Part shown: positions 36,721 to 45,148 of the stretch, piece after piece
Layout of the letters: each line of letters begins with the position of its first letter
Position numbering within the stretch: position 1 is the first letter of the stretch
NCBI RefSeq assembly: GCF_038235435.1
Contig: NZ_CP151275.1
Location: 2,046,001-2,110,000, forward strand
Source of the DNA: Niveibacterium sp. SC-1
GTDB taxonomy: Bacteria; Pseudomonadota; Gammaproteobacteria; Burkholderiales; Rhodocyclaceae
Direction of reading: 5' to 3'
DNA: 64,000 nt
Program-made: the position numbers and the translations under genes
The notes under the pieces: generated by a model
What the model was told of the DNA's origin: nothing
Databases searched by the model: none
What the model saw: the letters and a program-made list of their open reading frames with translations, nothing else

Positions 36721-38022
36721 ATGAGCACGGGTAAGGTAGCGCAGGTACTGTCGGGTGACTTCGGGGCGGGCGAGTCCGCCGCGATTGCCCGCGCGGCGCG
36801 CCCCGTGAGCAAGTCCGCCAAGCTCGCCAACGTCTGCTACGACATCCGCGGCCCGGTTCTCGCCCGCGCCAAGCAGATGGAAGAAGAAGGCAACAAGATC
36901 ATCAAGCTCAACATCGGCAACCTCGCCGTGTTCGGGCTGGAGCCGCCGGAAGAAATCGTCCGCGACATGATCCGCAACCTGCCTGACGCGGCGGGCTACA
37001 CGGACTCCAAGGGCCTCTTCGCCCCGCGCAAGTCGATCATGCATTACACGCAGGAGAAGCAGATCTCCGGTGTGACGATCGAAGACATTTATCTGGGCAA
37101 CGGTGCGTCTGAACTCATCGTGATGGCGATGAACGCGCTGCTCAACAACGGCGACGAAGTGCTGATCCCGGCGCCCGACTATCCGCTCTACACCGCGGCC
37201 GTGTCGCTGTCGGGCGGTGAGCCGGTGCACTACATCTGCGACGAGGCCTCCGACTGGATGCCGGATATCGCGGATATTCGCCGCAAGGTCACGCCGAACA
37301 CCAAGGCGATCGTCGTCATCAACCCCAACAACCCGACCGGCGCGCTGTATCCGCGGGAGGTGCTGGAACAGATCGTCCAGGTCGCCCGCGAGCATCAGCT
37401 CATCGTGTTCGCCGACGAGATCTACGACAAGACGTTGTTCGACGACGCAGAACACGTGTCGATCGCCTCGCTTGCAGACGACGTGCTGTTCCTGACCTTC
37501 AACGGTCTCTCCAAGAACTACCGTTCCTGCGGCTATCGTGCCGGCTGGATGGTGGTCTCGGGCGACAAGCGCCATGCACGCGACTACATCGAAGGCCTGA
37601 ACATGCTGGCCTCGATGCGCCTGTGCTCGAACACGCCGGGCCAGCTCGCGATCCAGACCGCGCTGGGTGGCTATCAGAGCATCAAGGATCTTGTCGCGCC
37701 GGGTGGCCGCCTCGCGCGTCAGCGCGATCTCGCGTGGGAGTTGTTGTCCTCGATCCCCGGCGTGAGTTGCGCCAAGCCCAAGGCCGCGCTGTATCTCTTC
37801 CCGCGCCTGGATCCGAAGATCTATCCGATCAAGGACGACCAGGAGTTCATCCTCCAGCTGCTGGAGGCCGAACGCGTGCTGCTGGTGCAGGGCACCGGTT
37901 TCAACTGGCCGAACCCCGACCACTTCCGGGTCGTTTTCCTGCCGCACGAGGACGACCTGCGCGAAGCCATCGGGCGCATTGCGCGCTTCCTCGAGGGTTA
38001 TCGAAAGCGTCCGACGGCGTGA
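36721..38022 (+). CDS. alaA: Alanine-type PLP aminotransferase (AlaA/AlaT family)
   Basis: A 433-aa class I/II aminotransferase. YDIRGPVL near the start, LNIGNLAVFG, YTDSKGLFAPRKSIMHYTQ, YLGNGASELIVMAMNALL, INPNNPTGALYP and the PLP Lys in TFNGLSKNYRSCGYRAGW are typical of the AlaA group making alanine from pyruvate and glutamate. A ~25-residue N-terminal extension is longer than E. coli AlaA. Ribosome site AAGGAG precedes ATG 36721. It heads a likely operon with the GNAT gene, hom and thrC; alaA-hom-thrC is a frequent betaproteobacterial order. Confidence 0.93.
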   Translation: MSTGKVAQVLSGDFGAGESAAIARAARPVSKSAKLANVCYDIRGPVLARAKQMEEEGNKIIKLNIGNLAVFGLEPPEEIVRDMIRNLPDAAGYTDSKGLFAPRKSIMHYTQEKQISGVTIEDIYLGNGASELIVMAMNALLNNGDEVLIPAPDYPLYTAAVSLSGGEPVHYICDEASDWMPDIADIRRKVTPNTKAIVVINPNNPTGALYPREVLEQIVQVAREHQLIVFADEIYDKTLFDDAEHVSIASLADDVLFLTFNGLSKNYRSCGYRAGWMVVSGDKRHARDYIEGLNMLASMRLCSNTPGQLAIQTALGGYQSIKDLVAPGGRLARQRDLAWELLSSIPGVSCAKPKAALYLFPRLDPKIYPIKDDQEFILQLLEAERVLLVQGTGFNWPNPDHFRVVFLPHEDDLREAIGRIARFLEGYRKRPTA

Positions 38023-38047
38023 GGCCGGCGTTCCGGAGGCCGCGATC

Positions 38048-38491
38048 ATGCTGACGCTCAAGGACATCACCGACGCGCAGGGGCGCGTGCTTGAGCCTGT
38101 ATGGCTGGCGCGCGCCGAGGCGACGCATCGCGAACTACGCCCGGTGCTACCCGCGGACTACGCGCTGCGCATGGCAGAAGTCTTCGCCAACGGTGCCCGC
38201 ATGACTGTCGCAATCCGGGACGATGCTGTTCTCGGCGTGGCGGTCTGGCGGATCATCGAAAACACCTACGAAGGTCGCCGTCTTTACGTCGACGATCTCG
38301 TCACTACGGCCCGCGCCCGCTCGGGTGGCGTGGGCAAGGCGCTCATGGCGCATCTGCAGGAGACCGCGCGTGGTCTGGGCTGCGACGTGATCGCCCTGGA
38401 TTCGGGCACGCAGCGCACCGACGCGCATCGTTTTTACTTCCGGGAAGGCTTCGTCATCCCGTCCTTCAACTTCAGAAAAGCACTTTCATGA
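38048..38491 (+). CDS. GNAT family N-acetyltransferase
   Basis: A 147-aa acetyltransferase. The acetyl-CoA loop is ARSGGVGKALMAHLQETARG (R/Q-x-x-G-x-G/A variant), preceded by strand RRLYVDDLVTT and followed by CDVIALDSGTQRTDAHRFYFREGFVIPSFNF. The substrate is unknown. ATG 38048 lies 25 bases after the aminotransferase stop, and its own stop overlaps the hom start by ATGA, so it is translated within the amino-acid operon, although GNATs are not needed for threonine synthesis. Confidence 0.9.
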   Translation: MLTLKDITDAQGRVLEPVWLARAEATHRELRPVLPADYALRMAEVFANGARMTVAIRDDAVLGVAVWRIIENTYEGRRLYVDDLVTTARARSGGVGKALMAHLQETARGLGCDVIALDSGTQRTDAHRFYFREGFVIPSFNFRKALS

Positions 38492-39801
38492 AACCGATCA
38501 ATGTTGGCCTGCTGGGCATCGGCACCGTCGGCGGTGGCACCTTCACCGTCCTTTCGCGCAACCAGGAAGAGATTACCCGTCGCGCCGGTCGTCCGATTCG
38601 CATTAGCCTGGTGGCCGACAAGAACGTCGAGCGCGCGCGCGAACTCGTGGGTGATCGTGCCCGCGTGGTCGATGACGCCTTCGCGGTCGTGAGCGACCCG
38701 GAAGTCGACATCGTCGTCGAGCTGATCGGTGGCTACGGCCTCGCGAAGGCGCTGGTGCTCAAGGCGATCGAGAACGGCAAGCATGTGGTCACCGCCAACA
38801 AGGCGTTGTTGGCCCTGCACGGCAACGAGATCTTCGCCGCGGCGCAGAAGCGTGGCGTGATGGTGGCCTTCGAAGCTGCCGTTGCGGGCGGTATTCCGAT
38901 CATCAAGGCGCTGCGTGAAGGCCTCACCGCCAACCGCATCGAATGGATCGCCGGCATCATCAACGGCACCACCAACTACATCCTCACCGAGATGCGCGAC
39001 AAGGGCCTGTCCTTCGAGACGGCGCTCGCCGACGCACAGGCGCTGGGTTACGCTGAAGCCGACCCGACCTTCGACGTCGAAGGCGTGGACGCTGCGCACA
39101 AGCTCACCATCATGAGCGCGATCGCTTTCGGTATCCCGATGCAGTTCTCGGCCGCGCACGTGGAAGGTATCTCCAAGCTCACGCGCGAAGACATCACCTA
39201 TGCCGAAGAGCTGGGCTACCGCATCAAGCTGCTTGGCATCACCCGCCGCACGGCGCGCGGCGTGGAGCTGCGCGTGCATCCGACCCTGATTCCCGAGCGC
39301 CGCCTGATCGCCAATGTCGACGGCGTGATGAACGCGGTGCTGGTCAAGGGCGACGCCGTCGGTCATACGCTGTACTACGGCCGTGGCGCCGGCGCCGAGC
39401 CGACCGCGAGCGCGGTGGTGGCGGACCTGGTGGACGTGACCCGCATGCACACCTCCGATCCGGAGCACCGGGTGCCACACCTGGCGTTCAAGGCGGATCA
39501 GATGGTCGACCTGCCGATCCTGCCGATCAGCGAAGTCGAGACTGCCTTCTACCTGCGCATGCAGGTGGTGGATCGCGCCGGCGTGCTGGCCGACATCACC
39601 CGGGTCCTGGCCGACAACGGCATCTCGATCGACGCAATGATCCAGAAGGAGCCGCCGGAGGGCGTGAGCCGCACCAGCATCATCCTGCTCACGCACAAGG
39701 TGATGGAGCGCAACGTGCTCGCCGCGATCGAGCGCATCGAGCAGCTCGCCACCGTCGAGGGCGAAGTCACCAAGATCCGCCTCGAAGAGCTGGGCAACTG
39801 A
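38488..39801 (+). CDS. hom: Homoserine dehydrogenase
   Basis: A 437-aa enzyme reducing aspartate semialdehyde to homoserine. NAD(P)-binding loop INVGLLGIGTVGGGTFTVL at the start; VVTANKALLALHG; catalytic region AFEAAVAGGIPIIKALREGLTANRIEWIAGIINGTTNYIL; GYAEADPTFDVEGVDAAHKL; and a C-terminal ACT domain (~350-437) with RMQVVDRAGVLADITRVLADNGISIDAMIQKE that mediates threonine inhibition in this class. Coupled to thrC 17 bases downstream. Confidence 0.97.
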   Translation: MKPINVGLLGIGTVGGGTFTVLSRNQEEITRRAGRPIRISLVADKNVERARELVGDRARVVDDAFAVVSDPEVDIVVELIGGYGLAKALVLKAIENGKHVVTANKALLALHGNEIFAAAQKRGVMVAFEAAVAGGIPIIKALREGLTANRIEWIAGIINGTTNYILTEMRDKGLSFETALADAQALGYAEADPTFDVEGVDAAHKLTIMSAIAFGIPMQFSAAHVEGISKLTREDITYAEELGYRIKLLGITRRTARGVELRVHPTLIPERRLIANVDGVMNAVLVKGDAVGHTLYYGRGAGAEPTASAVVADLVDVTRMHTSDPEHRVPHLAFKADQMVDLPILPISEVETAFYLRMQVVDRAGVLADITRVLADNGISIDAMIQKEPPEGVSRTSIILLTHKVMERNVLAAIERIEQLATVEGEVTKIRLEELGN

Positions 39802-39818
39802 GCGCGAAGGGACAGCAC

Positions 39819-41255
39819 ATGGCAATGAAGTACGTTTCCACGCGCGGCAAGAGCGAACCCAAGCACTTCCTCGACATCCTGCTGGGCGGGCTGATGGAGG
39901 ACGGTGGGCTCGCGATGCCCGAGTCCTACCCGAAGTTCTCCTTCGAGGAACTCGAAGCGTTGCGCGAGATGAACTACCGCGACCTCGCCTTCGCGGTGCT
40001 CTCGCGCTTCGCCGACGACATTCCCGCGGTGGACCTCAAGACGCTGATCGATCGCACCTACACCGCGCAGGTGTACTGCAACGGTCGCGATCCCTCGGTG
40101 GCCGAGGCAATCACGCCGGTGAAGCGCCTCGAACATGACCTCTACCTGCTCGAACTGTCCAACGGCCCCACGCTGGCCTTCAAGGACATGGCGATGCAGC
40201 TGCTGGGCAGTCTCTTCGAGTACGCGCTGGATCGCGAACACGCTTCGCTCAATATCCTCGGCGCGACCTCGGGCGACACCGGCTCGGCGGCCGAGTACGC
40301 GATGCGCGGCAAGCGCGGCGTCAAGGTCTTCATGCTCTCGCCCTGGGGCAAGATGAGTCCCTTCCAGCGCGCGCAGATGTACTCGCTGCCGGATGCGAAC
40401 ATCTTCAACATCGCCGTACGCGGCATGTTCGACGATGCGCAGGACATCGTGAAGGCGGTGTCGAACGACCTGGAGTTCAAGCGTCGCTACGCCATCGGCA
40501 CGGTGAATTCGATCAACTGGGCGCGCGTCTCGGCCCAGGTGGTCTATTACTTCAAGGCCTACTTCGCGGTCACGCAGCGCTCCGACCAGAAGGTGTCCTT
40601 CGCCGTGCCCTCGGGCAACTTCGGCAACGTCTGCGCCGGCCACATCGCGCGCATGATGGGCCTGCCGATCGCCAAGCTGGTGGTGGCGACCAACGAGAAC
40701 GACGTGCTCGACGAGTTCTTCCGCACCGGCGTCTATCGCCCGCGCAAGACCGCCGAGACGCATGCGACGTCCAGCCCCTCGATGGACATCTCGAAGGCGT
40801 CGAACTTCGAGCGCTTCGTGTTCGATCTGATCGGGCGCGACGCGAAAGTCCTGTCCGAGCTCTGGACCAAGGTCGACAAGGGCGAGGCCTTCGATCTTTC
40901 GGCGACGCCCTTCTTCGGCCAGATTGGCGACTACGGCTTCCAGTCGGGCCGCAGTTCGCACGAGGATCGCCTGCGCGTGATCCGCGAGGCTTTCGAGCGC
41001 TTCGGCGTCACGATCGATACGCACACCGCCGACGGCCTCAAGGTCGCGCTCGAACGTCGCGAGCCCGGCGTGCCGATGATCGTGCTGGAGACGGCACTGC
41101 CTGCGAAGTTCGAGGAGACCATCGTAGAGGCGCTGGGCCAGAAACCGCCGCGCCCCGCCGGCCTTGAAGGCATCGAGCAGTTGCCGCAGCGTGTCGAGGT
41201 GATGGACGTCGATGCGGACGCGGTCAAGGCATTCATCCGTAACAACGCGGAGTAA
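39819..41255 (+). CDS. thrC: Threonine synthase
   Basis: A 478-aa PLP enzyme converting O-phosphohomoserine to threonine. MKYVSTRG...FLDILLGGLMEDGGLAMPE is the usual N-terminus of the long (class II) enzyme; the PLP Lys is in GPTLAFKDMAMQLLG; LGATSGDTGSAAEYAM binds phosphate; SFAVPSGNFGNVCAGHIARMMGLPI follows. AAGGGA precedes ATG 39819. It ends the alaA-GNAT-hom-thrC unit at a perfect palindromic terminator. Homoserine kinase is not encoded here. Confidence 0.97.
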   Translation: MAMKYVSTRGKSEPKHFLDILLGGLMEDGGLAMPESYPKFSFEELEALREMNYRDLAFAVLSRFADDIPAVDLKTLIDRTYTAQVYCNGRDPSVAEAITPVKRLEHDLYLLELSNGPTLAFKDMAMQLLGSLFEYALDREHASLNILGATSGDTGSAAEYAMRGKRGVKVFMLSPWGKMSPFQRAQMYSLPDANIFNIAVRGMFDDAQDIVKAVSNDLEFKRRYAIGTVNSINWARVSAQVVYYFKAYFAVTQRSDQKVSFAVPSGNFGNVCAGHIARMMGLPIAKLVVATNENDVLDEFFRTGVYRPRKTAETHATSSPSMDISKASNFERFVFDLIGRDAKVLSELWTKVDKGEAFDLSATPFFGQIGDYGFQSGRSSHEDRLRVIREAFERFGVTIDTHTADGLKVALERREPGVPMIVLETALPAKFEETIVEALGQKPPRPAGLEGIEQLPQRVEVMDVDADAVKAFIRNNAE

Positions 41256-41300
41256 GGCCGGAGTCAGGCGTGTAGGCGCGCGACTTGCGCTTCCCGAAGC

Positions 41301-41342
41301 ACAAAAAGAGAACGGGCCCCGCGGGGCCCGTTCTCTTTTTGT
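41301..41342. terminator. 42-base perfect palindrome, bidirectional terminator
   Basis: The 42 bases are fully self-complementary: A-rich left flank, GAGAACGGGCCCCG centre-left, and the exact mirror to a T-run on the right. It ends thrC on the plus strand and the small membrane-protein gene on the minus strand. Confidence 0.9.
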
Positions 41343-41355
41343 GGCGTTGTGCTCG

Positions 41356-41499
41356 TCAGAGAAAGAACACCGCGGGCGCGACGCTCAGGGCGAGCAGGTA
41401 CATCAGCCATTGCATCCGGTAGCGCGAAAGCACGCCGGCAAAATGCATGACAAGCACGAGGATCGCGATGCAGTAGTAGGCGAGGAATGAAAGTGACAT
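41356..41499 (-). CDS. 47-aa two-helix membrane protein
   Basis: A short frame of 47 codons plus stop, ATG 41499. The peptide has two hydrophobic helices, LSFLAYYCIAILVLVMHFAG and LMYLLALSVAPAVFFL, joined by VLSRYRMQW. It has its own promoter-like sequence (41569-41598) and the bidirectional terminator directly behind it, which argues for a real gene. The ribosome site is weak. I recognise no family; a small inner-membrane protein is the only supported description. Confidence 0.5.
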   Translation of the reverse strand: MSLSFLAYYCIAILVLVMHFAGVLSRYRMQWLMYLLALSVAPAVFFL

Positions 41500-41568
41500 C
41501 GGGAGCAGGCACGCGCCGTCTCGGACTCGTCACGAGCCGATCCATCGCGTGGTAGTGAATATGCTGGA

Positions 41569-41598
41569 TATATAGCCCGCGTCATCTGGCAGGGACAA
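41569..41598 (-). promoter_or_regulatory. Sigma-70 type promoter of the 47-aa protein gene
   Basis: Read on the minus strand: TTGTCC (41598-41593), an 18-base spacer, and TATATA (41574-41569). The predicted start leaves a leader of roughly 60 bases before ATG 41499. Confidence 0.5.
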
Positions 41599-41672
41599 GC
41601 GCGAGTTTGATAACGATTGTGGCATCGGCCGCATGGCACACCTGCGTGGTCTGCAGGCACCGATGGGCGGCT

Positions 41673-41685
41673 GTTGTCAGACAAC
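41673..41685. promoter_or_regulatory. Perfect palindrome GTTGTC-A-GACAAC, possible GntR-type operator
   Basis: GTTGTC (41673-41678) and GACAAC (41680-41685) around a single A. The TTGTC-N-GACAA shape is common for FadR-type GntR regulators. It is about 75 bases upstream of the promoter of the 47-aa gene and 60 bases beyond the nadC stop. No GntR gene is in the window. Confidence 0.35.
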
Positions 41686-41744
41686 GAGCGTTGCGCAAAA
41701 ACTGCGTCAACGCTTATTTATCGTAGGGCGATATTTCTGTCTGT

Positions 41745-42593
41745 CTACTCTTCGACGTGCCGCAGCGAGAGGTCGACCGCGCGCACGTCTTTTGTCAGAC
41801 GACCGATGGAGATGCGGTCGACACCAAGTTCGGCGTAATCGCGCACGCGCTCCAGGTCCACGCCGCCGCTGGCTTCCAGCTCCGCGCGGCCTGCGGTGAT
41901 ACGCACTGCCTCGGCCATGTCCTCGTTGCTCATGTTGTCGAGCAGGATCATCTTGGCGCCGGCCTCCAGTGCTTCCTGCAGCTCGGCAAGATTCTCCACC
42001 TCGACTTCGATGAACACGTTCGATGGGGCGAGCGCCTGGGCCCGCGTGAAGGCCTGCGCGATGCCGCCGGCAGCGATGATGTGGTTTTCCTTGATCAGCA
42101 CGCCGTCATAAAGGCCGACCCGGTGATTGATGCCGCCTCCGACCGCGACGGCGTACTTCTGGGCAAGACGCAGACCAGGCAGCGTCTTGCGGGTGTCCAC
42201 GATCTTGGCGCGGGTGCCACGCACGGCGTCGACAAAGCTGCGCGTGAGCGTCGCCGTGCTGGACAGCAGCTGCAGGAAGTTCAACGCGGTCCGCTCGGCG
42301 GTGAGCAGCGCGCGCGCGTTTGCGGAGATGTCGCAGATCGGCTGTTCCGGCACGATCGGGTCGCCGTCCTGCACATGCCAGACGATCCGGGATTCCGGCG
42401 CAAGGGCCAGGAAGGTGCTCTGGAACCAGGGGATGCCGCACAGCACGGCGGACTCGCGGCTGATCACTCTCCCGCGGGCTTCGGTCTCCGCCGGGATGAG
42501 GCGGGCCGTGAGGTCGCCAGTGCCGATGTCTTCGGCCAGGGCGGCCGCCACGTTGCGCTGGATTTCGGCGCGCAGTTGCTCGTTGAGTTCCAT
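41745..42593 (-). CDS. nadC: Quinolinate phosphoribosyltransferase
   Basis: A 282-aa type II PRTase for de novo NAD synthesis: quinolinate plus PRPP gives nicotinate mononucleotide, pyrophosphate and CO2. Seen: DIGTGDLTARLIP at the N-terminus, ERTALNFLQLLSSTATLTRSFVDAV, IVDTRKTLPGLRLAQKYAVAVGGGINHRVGLYDGVLIKENHI, and EVEVENLAELQEALEAGAKMILLDNMS with the acidic metal/PRPP residues. Length is typical. It is apparently transcribed alone or with the preceding transporter gene 69 bases upstream. Confidence 0.97.
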   Translation of the reverse strand: MELNEQLRAEIQRNVAAALAEDIGTGDLTARLIPAETEARGRVISRESAVLCGIPWFQSTFLALAPESRIVWHVQDGDPIVPEQPICDISANARALLTAERTALNFLQLLSSTATLTRSFVDAVRGTRAKIVDTRKTLPGLRLAQKYAVAVGGGINHRVGLYDGVLIKENHIIAAGGIAQAFTRAQALAPSNVFIEVEVENLAELQEALEAGAKMILLDNMSNEDMAEAVRITAGRAELEASGGVDLERVRDYAELGVDRISIGRLTKDVRAVDLSLRHVEE

Positions 42594-42662
42594 CGCGGGT
42601 CGGGAAGAGAGGGGAGGGGGCGAACTATACCGCCAAGCCGCGACTGCCCGACAGCGAAGGCT

Positions 42663-43550
42663 TCATGAAGCCGGCCGTGCTGTTGCGCGCCTGCTGTCGA
42701 GGGCGATGAGGACGCCCGAAGCCGCAACGACGAGCATGCCCAGCCCGGCGCCCGCGCCGGGGCGATCGCCGAAGATGATCCAGCCGAGCAGGCCGGCCCA
42801 GATCAGCTGGGTGTAGGACAGCGGCGACAGCAGCGAGGCCGGGGCTTCACGGAATGCGCGCGTCAGGAGGTAATGACTCCCTCCGCCCAGTACGCCCAGC
42901 GCCAGCATCAAGCCGTACTCGTACGGAGCCGCCGCGCGGCCGAACGCATTTGCCGGCAGGCCGAAGGACAGGCAGAACACGCCGGTCAGCGCGGTGTAGT
43001 AGAGCAGGGTGGCTGGCGTCTCGGTGCTCGAAAGCTGGCGCGTCATCAGCTGATAGACCGCGTAGACCACGGATGCTGCCAGCGCCGCCGCCACGCCCCA
43101 GGGGTCCAGCCCACCGCCCGGCCGCGTAATCAGGAGGACCCCGGCGAAACCCACCAGCACCGCGGCCCAGCGCAGGGCACCGATCCGTTCCTGCAGCAGC
43201 GGACGTGACGCGAGCACCACCAGCAGCGGCGAGGCGAACATGATGGTGGTGGCCTCGGCGAGCGGCAGGCGCTGGAAGGCCGTCATCATCAGTACGGTGA
43301 CCGACACCAGGCACAGACCCCGCAGGACCTGCGCGACTGGACGCCGCGTGCGCAGCAGATCGCGACCGCGGTGCGGCAGCAGCAGGGCGCTCATCAGGCT
43401 GAAATGCACCGTGTAGCGGACCCAGGCCAGCAGCGCGATCGGCCAATGCGCCGTGAGGTACTTGGCGCACGCATCCTGGCAGGCGAACAGAACGACAGCA
43501 CAAAGAAACAACAGCACGCCGTGCAGGGCGCGGGGGGAATGACTGCTCAT
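42663..43550 (-). CDS. DMT/EamA family membrane transporter
   Basis: A 295-aa protein with about ten transmembrane helices in two EamA repeats (~12-140 and ~155-285). Repeat signatures include FACQDACAKYLTAHWPIALLAWVRY and LLSPLSYTQLIWAGLLGWIIFGDRP near the end, the latter typical of RhaT/EamA carriers. Substrate unknown; such proteins export metabolites or amino acids. It lies upstream of nadC on the same strand and divergent from nnr. Confidence 0.9.
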   Translation of the reverse strand: MSSHSPRALHGVLLFLCAVVLFACQDACAKYLTAHWPIALLAWVRYTVHFSLMSALLLPHRGRDLLRTRRPVAQVLRGLCLVSVTVLMMTAFQRLPLAEATTIMFASPLLVVLASRPLLQERIGALRWAAVLVGFAGVLLITRPGGGLDPWGVAAALAASVVYAVYQLMTRQLSSTETPATLLYYTALTGVFCLSFGLPANAFGRAAAPYEYGLMLALGVLGGGSHYLLTRAFREAPASLLSPLSYTQLIWAGLLGWIIFGDRPGAGAGLGMLVVAASGVLIALDSRRATARPAS

Positions 43551-43663
43551 GCGAAGAGGTAGGGAGCTGGAATCGAGAAGCTACGTCGGGGAGGCTGCGC
43601 CGGCGGGCACCGGAGGGATAATCGCGACACGGGCTTTCAGCCTTTGCAGCCACAGGAGATGCC

Positions 43664-45148
43664 GTGCCCAAGCAGCGACTTTACTCCAGCACGCAGATCC
43701 GTTCCCTTGAAAAGCGCTTTGCCAACGTCGACCCGCCGATGATGGAGCGGGCCGGGCGCGCCGCAGCGAACAAGGCAGCGAGTTTTCTGGCCGACAGTAC
43801 GGAGCCGGTGCTGGTACTCGCAGGCCCCGGCAACAATGGCGGCGACGGGCTGGTGCTGGCGCGTTGCCTGCGTGAAGCGGGGCGCGAGGTGTGCGTGGTG
43901 TGCGTGGCCGATCCGGCGCGGCTCCCGCCCGATGCGGCCGCAGCGCACGAGGCCTGGCGTCGCGCCGGCGGCGAGATCCTGGCGGCGATCCCGGAAGCAA
44001 AGTGGGCCCTGGTGGTCGATGCGATCTTCGGGATAGGCGTGTCCCGCGCGCCGACGGGGATCTACGCGGACTGGATCGCCTGGTGTGCGAACCAGCCTGC
44101 CCCGGTGCTCGCGCTGGATGTGCCCAGCGGACTCGATGCTGACACCGGGCGCGTCCTCGGGGCGGCGGTGCGGGCGCAGCACACGCTCGGCTTCATCGCC
44201 CACAAGCCGGGACTATTTACCCTGGAGGGCCCCGAGCATGCGGGCGAAATCTCGCTCGCGGACCTCGACCTGCCGATTCCGCAGGAAGAGGATGCGGCCG
44301 TGGGGGAGCTCCTTGCGGTCGAGTCCCTGGCCTCCGTACTCAGGCCCAGGCCGCGCAACAGCCACAAGGGAAGCTGGGGCGAAGTCGGCATTCTCGGTGG
44401 CAGTGCGGGCATGTTGGGCGCGGTCCTGCTCGCAGCGCGCGCGGCGCTGATGCTGGGCGCCGGCAAGGTGTTCGCCGCCTGCCTGGACCCCCACGCGCCG
44501 GGCCATGACCTGGTGCATCCGGAAATCATGTTCCGTCCCACGCAAGAGCTTGCCGCGTTGGCAAGCGTGATCGCGATCGGCCCCGGCCTGGGCCAGGGCG
44601 AGGCCGCGCGCGCCTTGCTGGCCGCCGTGGGGGATTTCGACGGCGCCCTGGTCTGTGATGCCGATGCGCTCAATCTGCTGGCGCAGGACGCCGAGCTGGC
44701 CGAGCGCCTCGCCCGGCGCGCCGGAGACACCGTGCTCACGCCACATCCCGCCGAGGCGGGCCGCATGTTGGCCTGTCCGACGCGCGACGTGCAGGCTGAC
44801 CGCGTCGGCGCCTGCCGCGAACTCGCCCGCCGCTTCGGCGCCCATGTGGTGCTCAAGGGTGCGGGCAGCGTGATCGCCGACCCGGACGGCGCCTGGGCGA
44901 TCAACCCCAGCGGCAACGCAGGGCTCGCTTCCGCCGGCACGGGGGATGTGCTGACAGGGATGGTGGCGAGCCTCCTCGCGCAGGGCTGGCCAGCCGACCT
45001 GGCTTTGCGCGGAGCCGTTCACCTTCACGGCGCGGCGGCCGATGCGCTGGTGGCCTCAGGCGAGGGTCCGATCGGCCTGACCGCGAGTGAGATCGCGCCG
45101 ATGGCACGTCGGCTGATCAATCGCTGGGTGGACGCGGCGGGGCACTGA
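43664..45148 (+). CDS. nnr: Bifunctional NAD(P)H-hydrate repair enzyme Nnr
   Basis: A 494-aa fusion. The N-terminal epimerase (YjeF_N, ~1-210) has MMERAGRAAANKA, LVLAGPGNNGGDGLVLARCL and ALDVPSGLDADTG. The C-terminal ADP-dependent dehydratase (YjeF_C, ~225-490) has NSHKGSWGEVGILGGSAGMLGA, ALVCDADALNLLA, LTPHPAEAGRML, VVLKGAGSVIADPDG and the catalytic NPSGNAGLASAGTGDVLTGM. It repairs hydrated NADH/NADPH. GTG 43664 follows AGGAG. It converges with the DUF429 gene; the two ends overlap by 32 bases. Confidence 0.96.
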   Translation: MPKQRLYSSTQIRSLEKRFANVDPPMMERAGRAAANKAASFLADSTEPVLVLAGPGNNGGDGLVLARCLREAGREVCVVCVADPARLPPDAAAAHEAWRRAGGEILAAIPEAKWALVVDAIFGIGVSRAPTGIYADWIAWCANQPAPVLALDVPSGLDADTGRVLGAAVRAQHTLGFIAHKPGLFTLEGPEHAGEISLADLDLPIPQEEDAAVGELLAVESLASVLRPRPRNSHKGSWGEVGILGGSAGMLGAVLLAARAALMLGAGKVFAACLDPHAPGHDLVHPEIMFRPTQELAALASVIAIGPGLGQGEAARALLAAVGDFDGALVCDADALNLLAQDAELAERLARRAGDTVLTPHPAEAGRMLACPTRDVQADRVGACRELARRFGAHVVLKGAGSVIADPDGAWAINPSGNAGLASAGTGDVLTGMVASLLAQGWPADLALRGAVHLHGAAADALVASGEGPIGLTASEIAPMARRLINRWVDAAGH

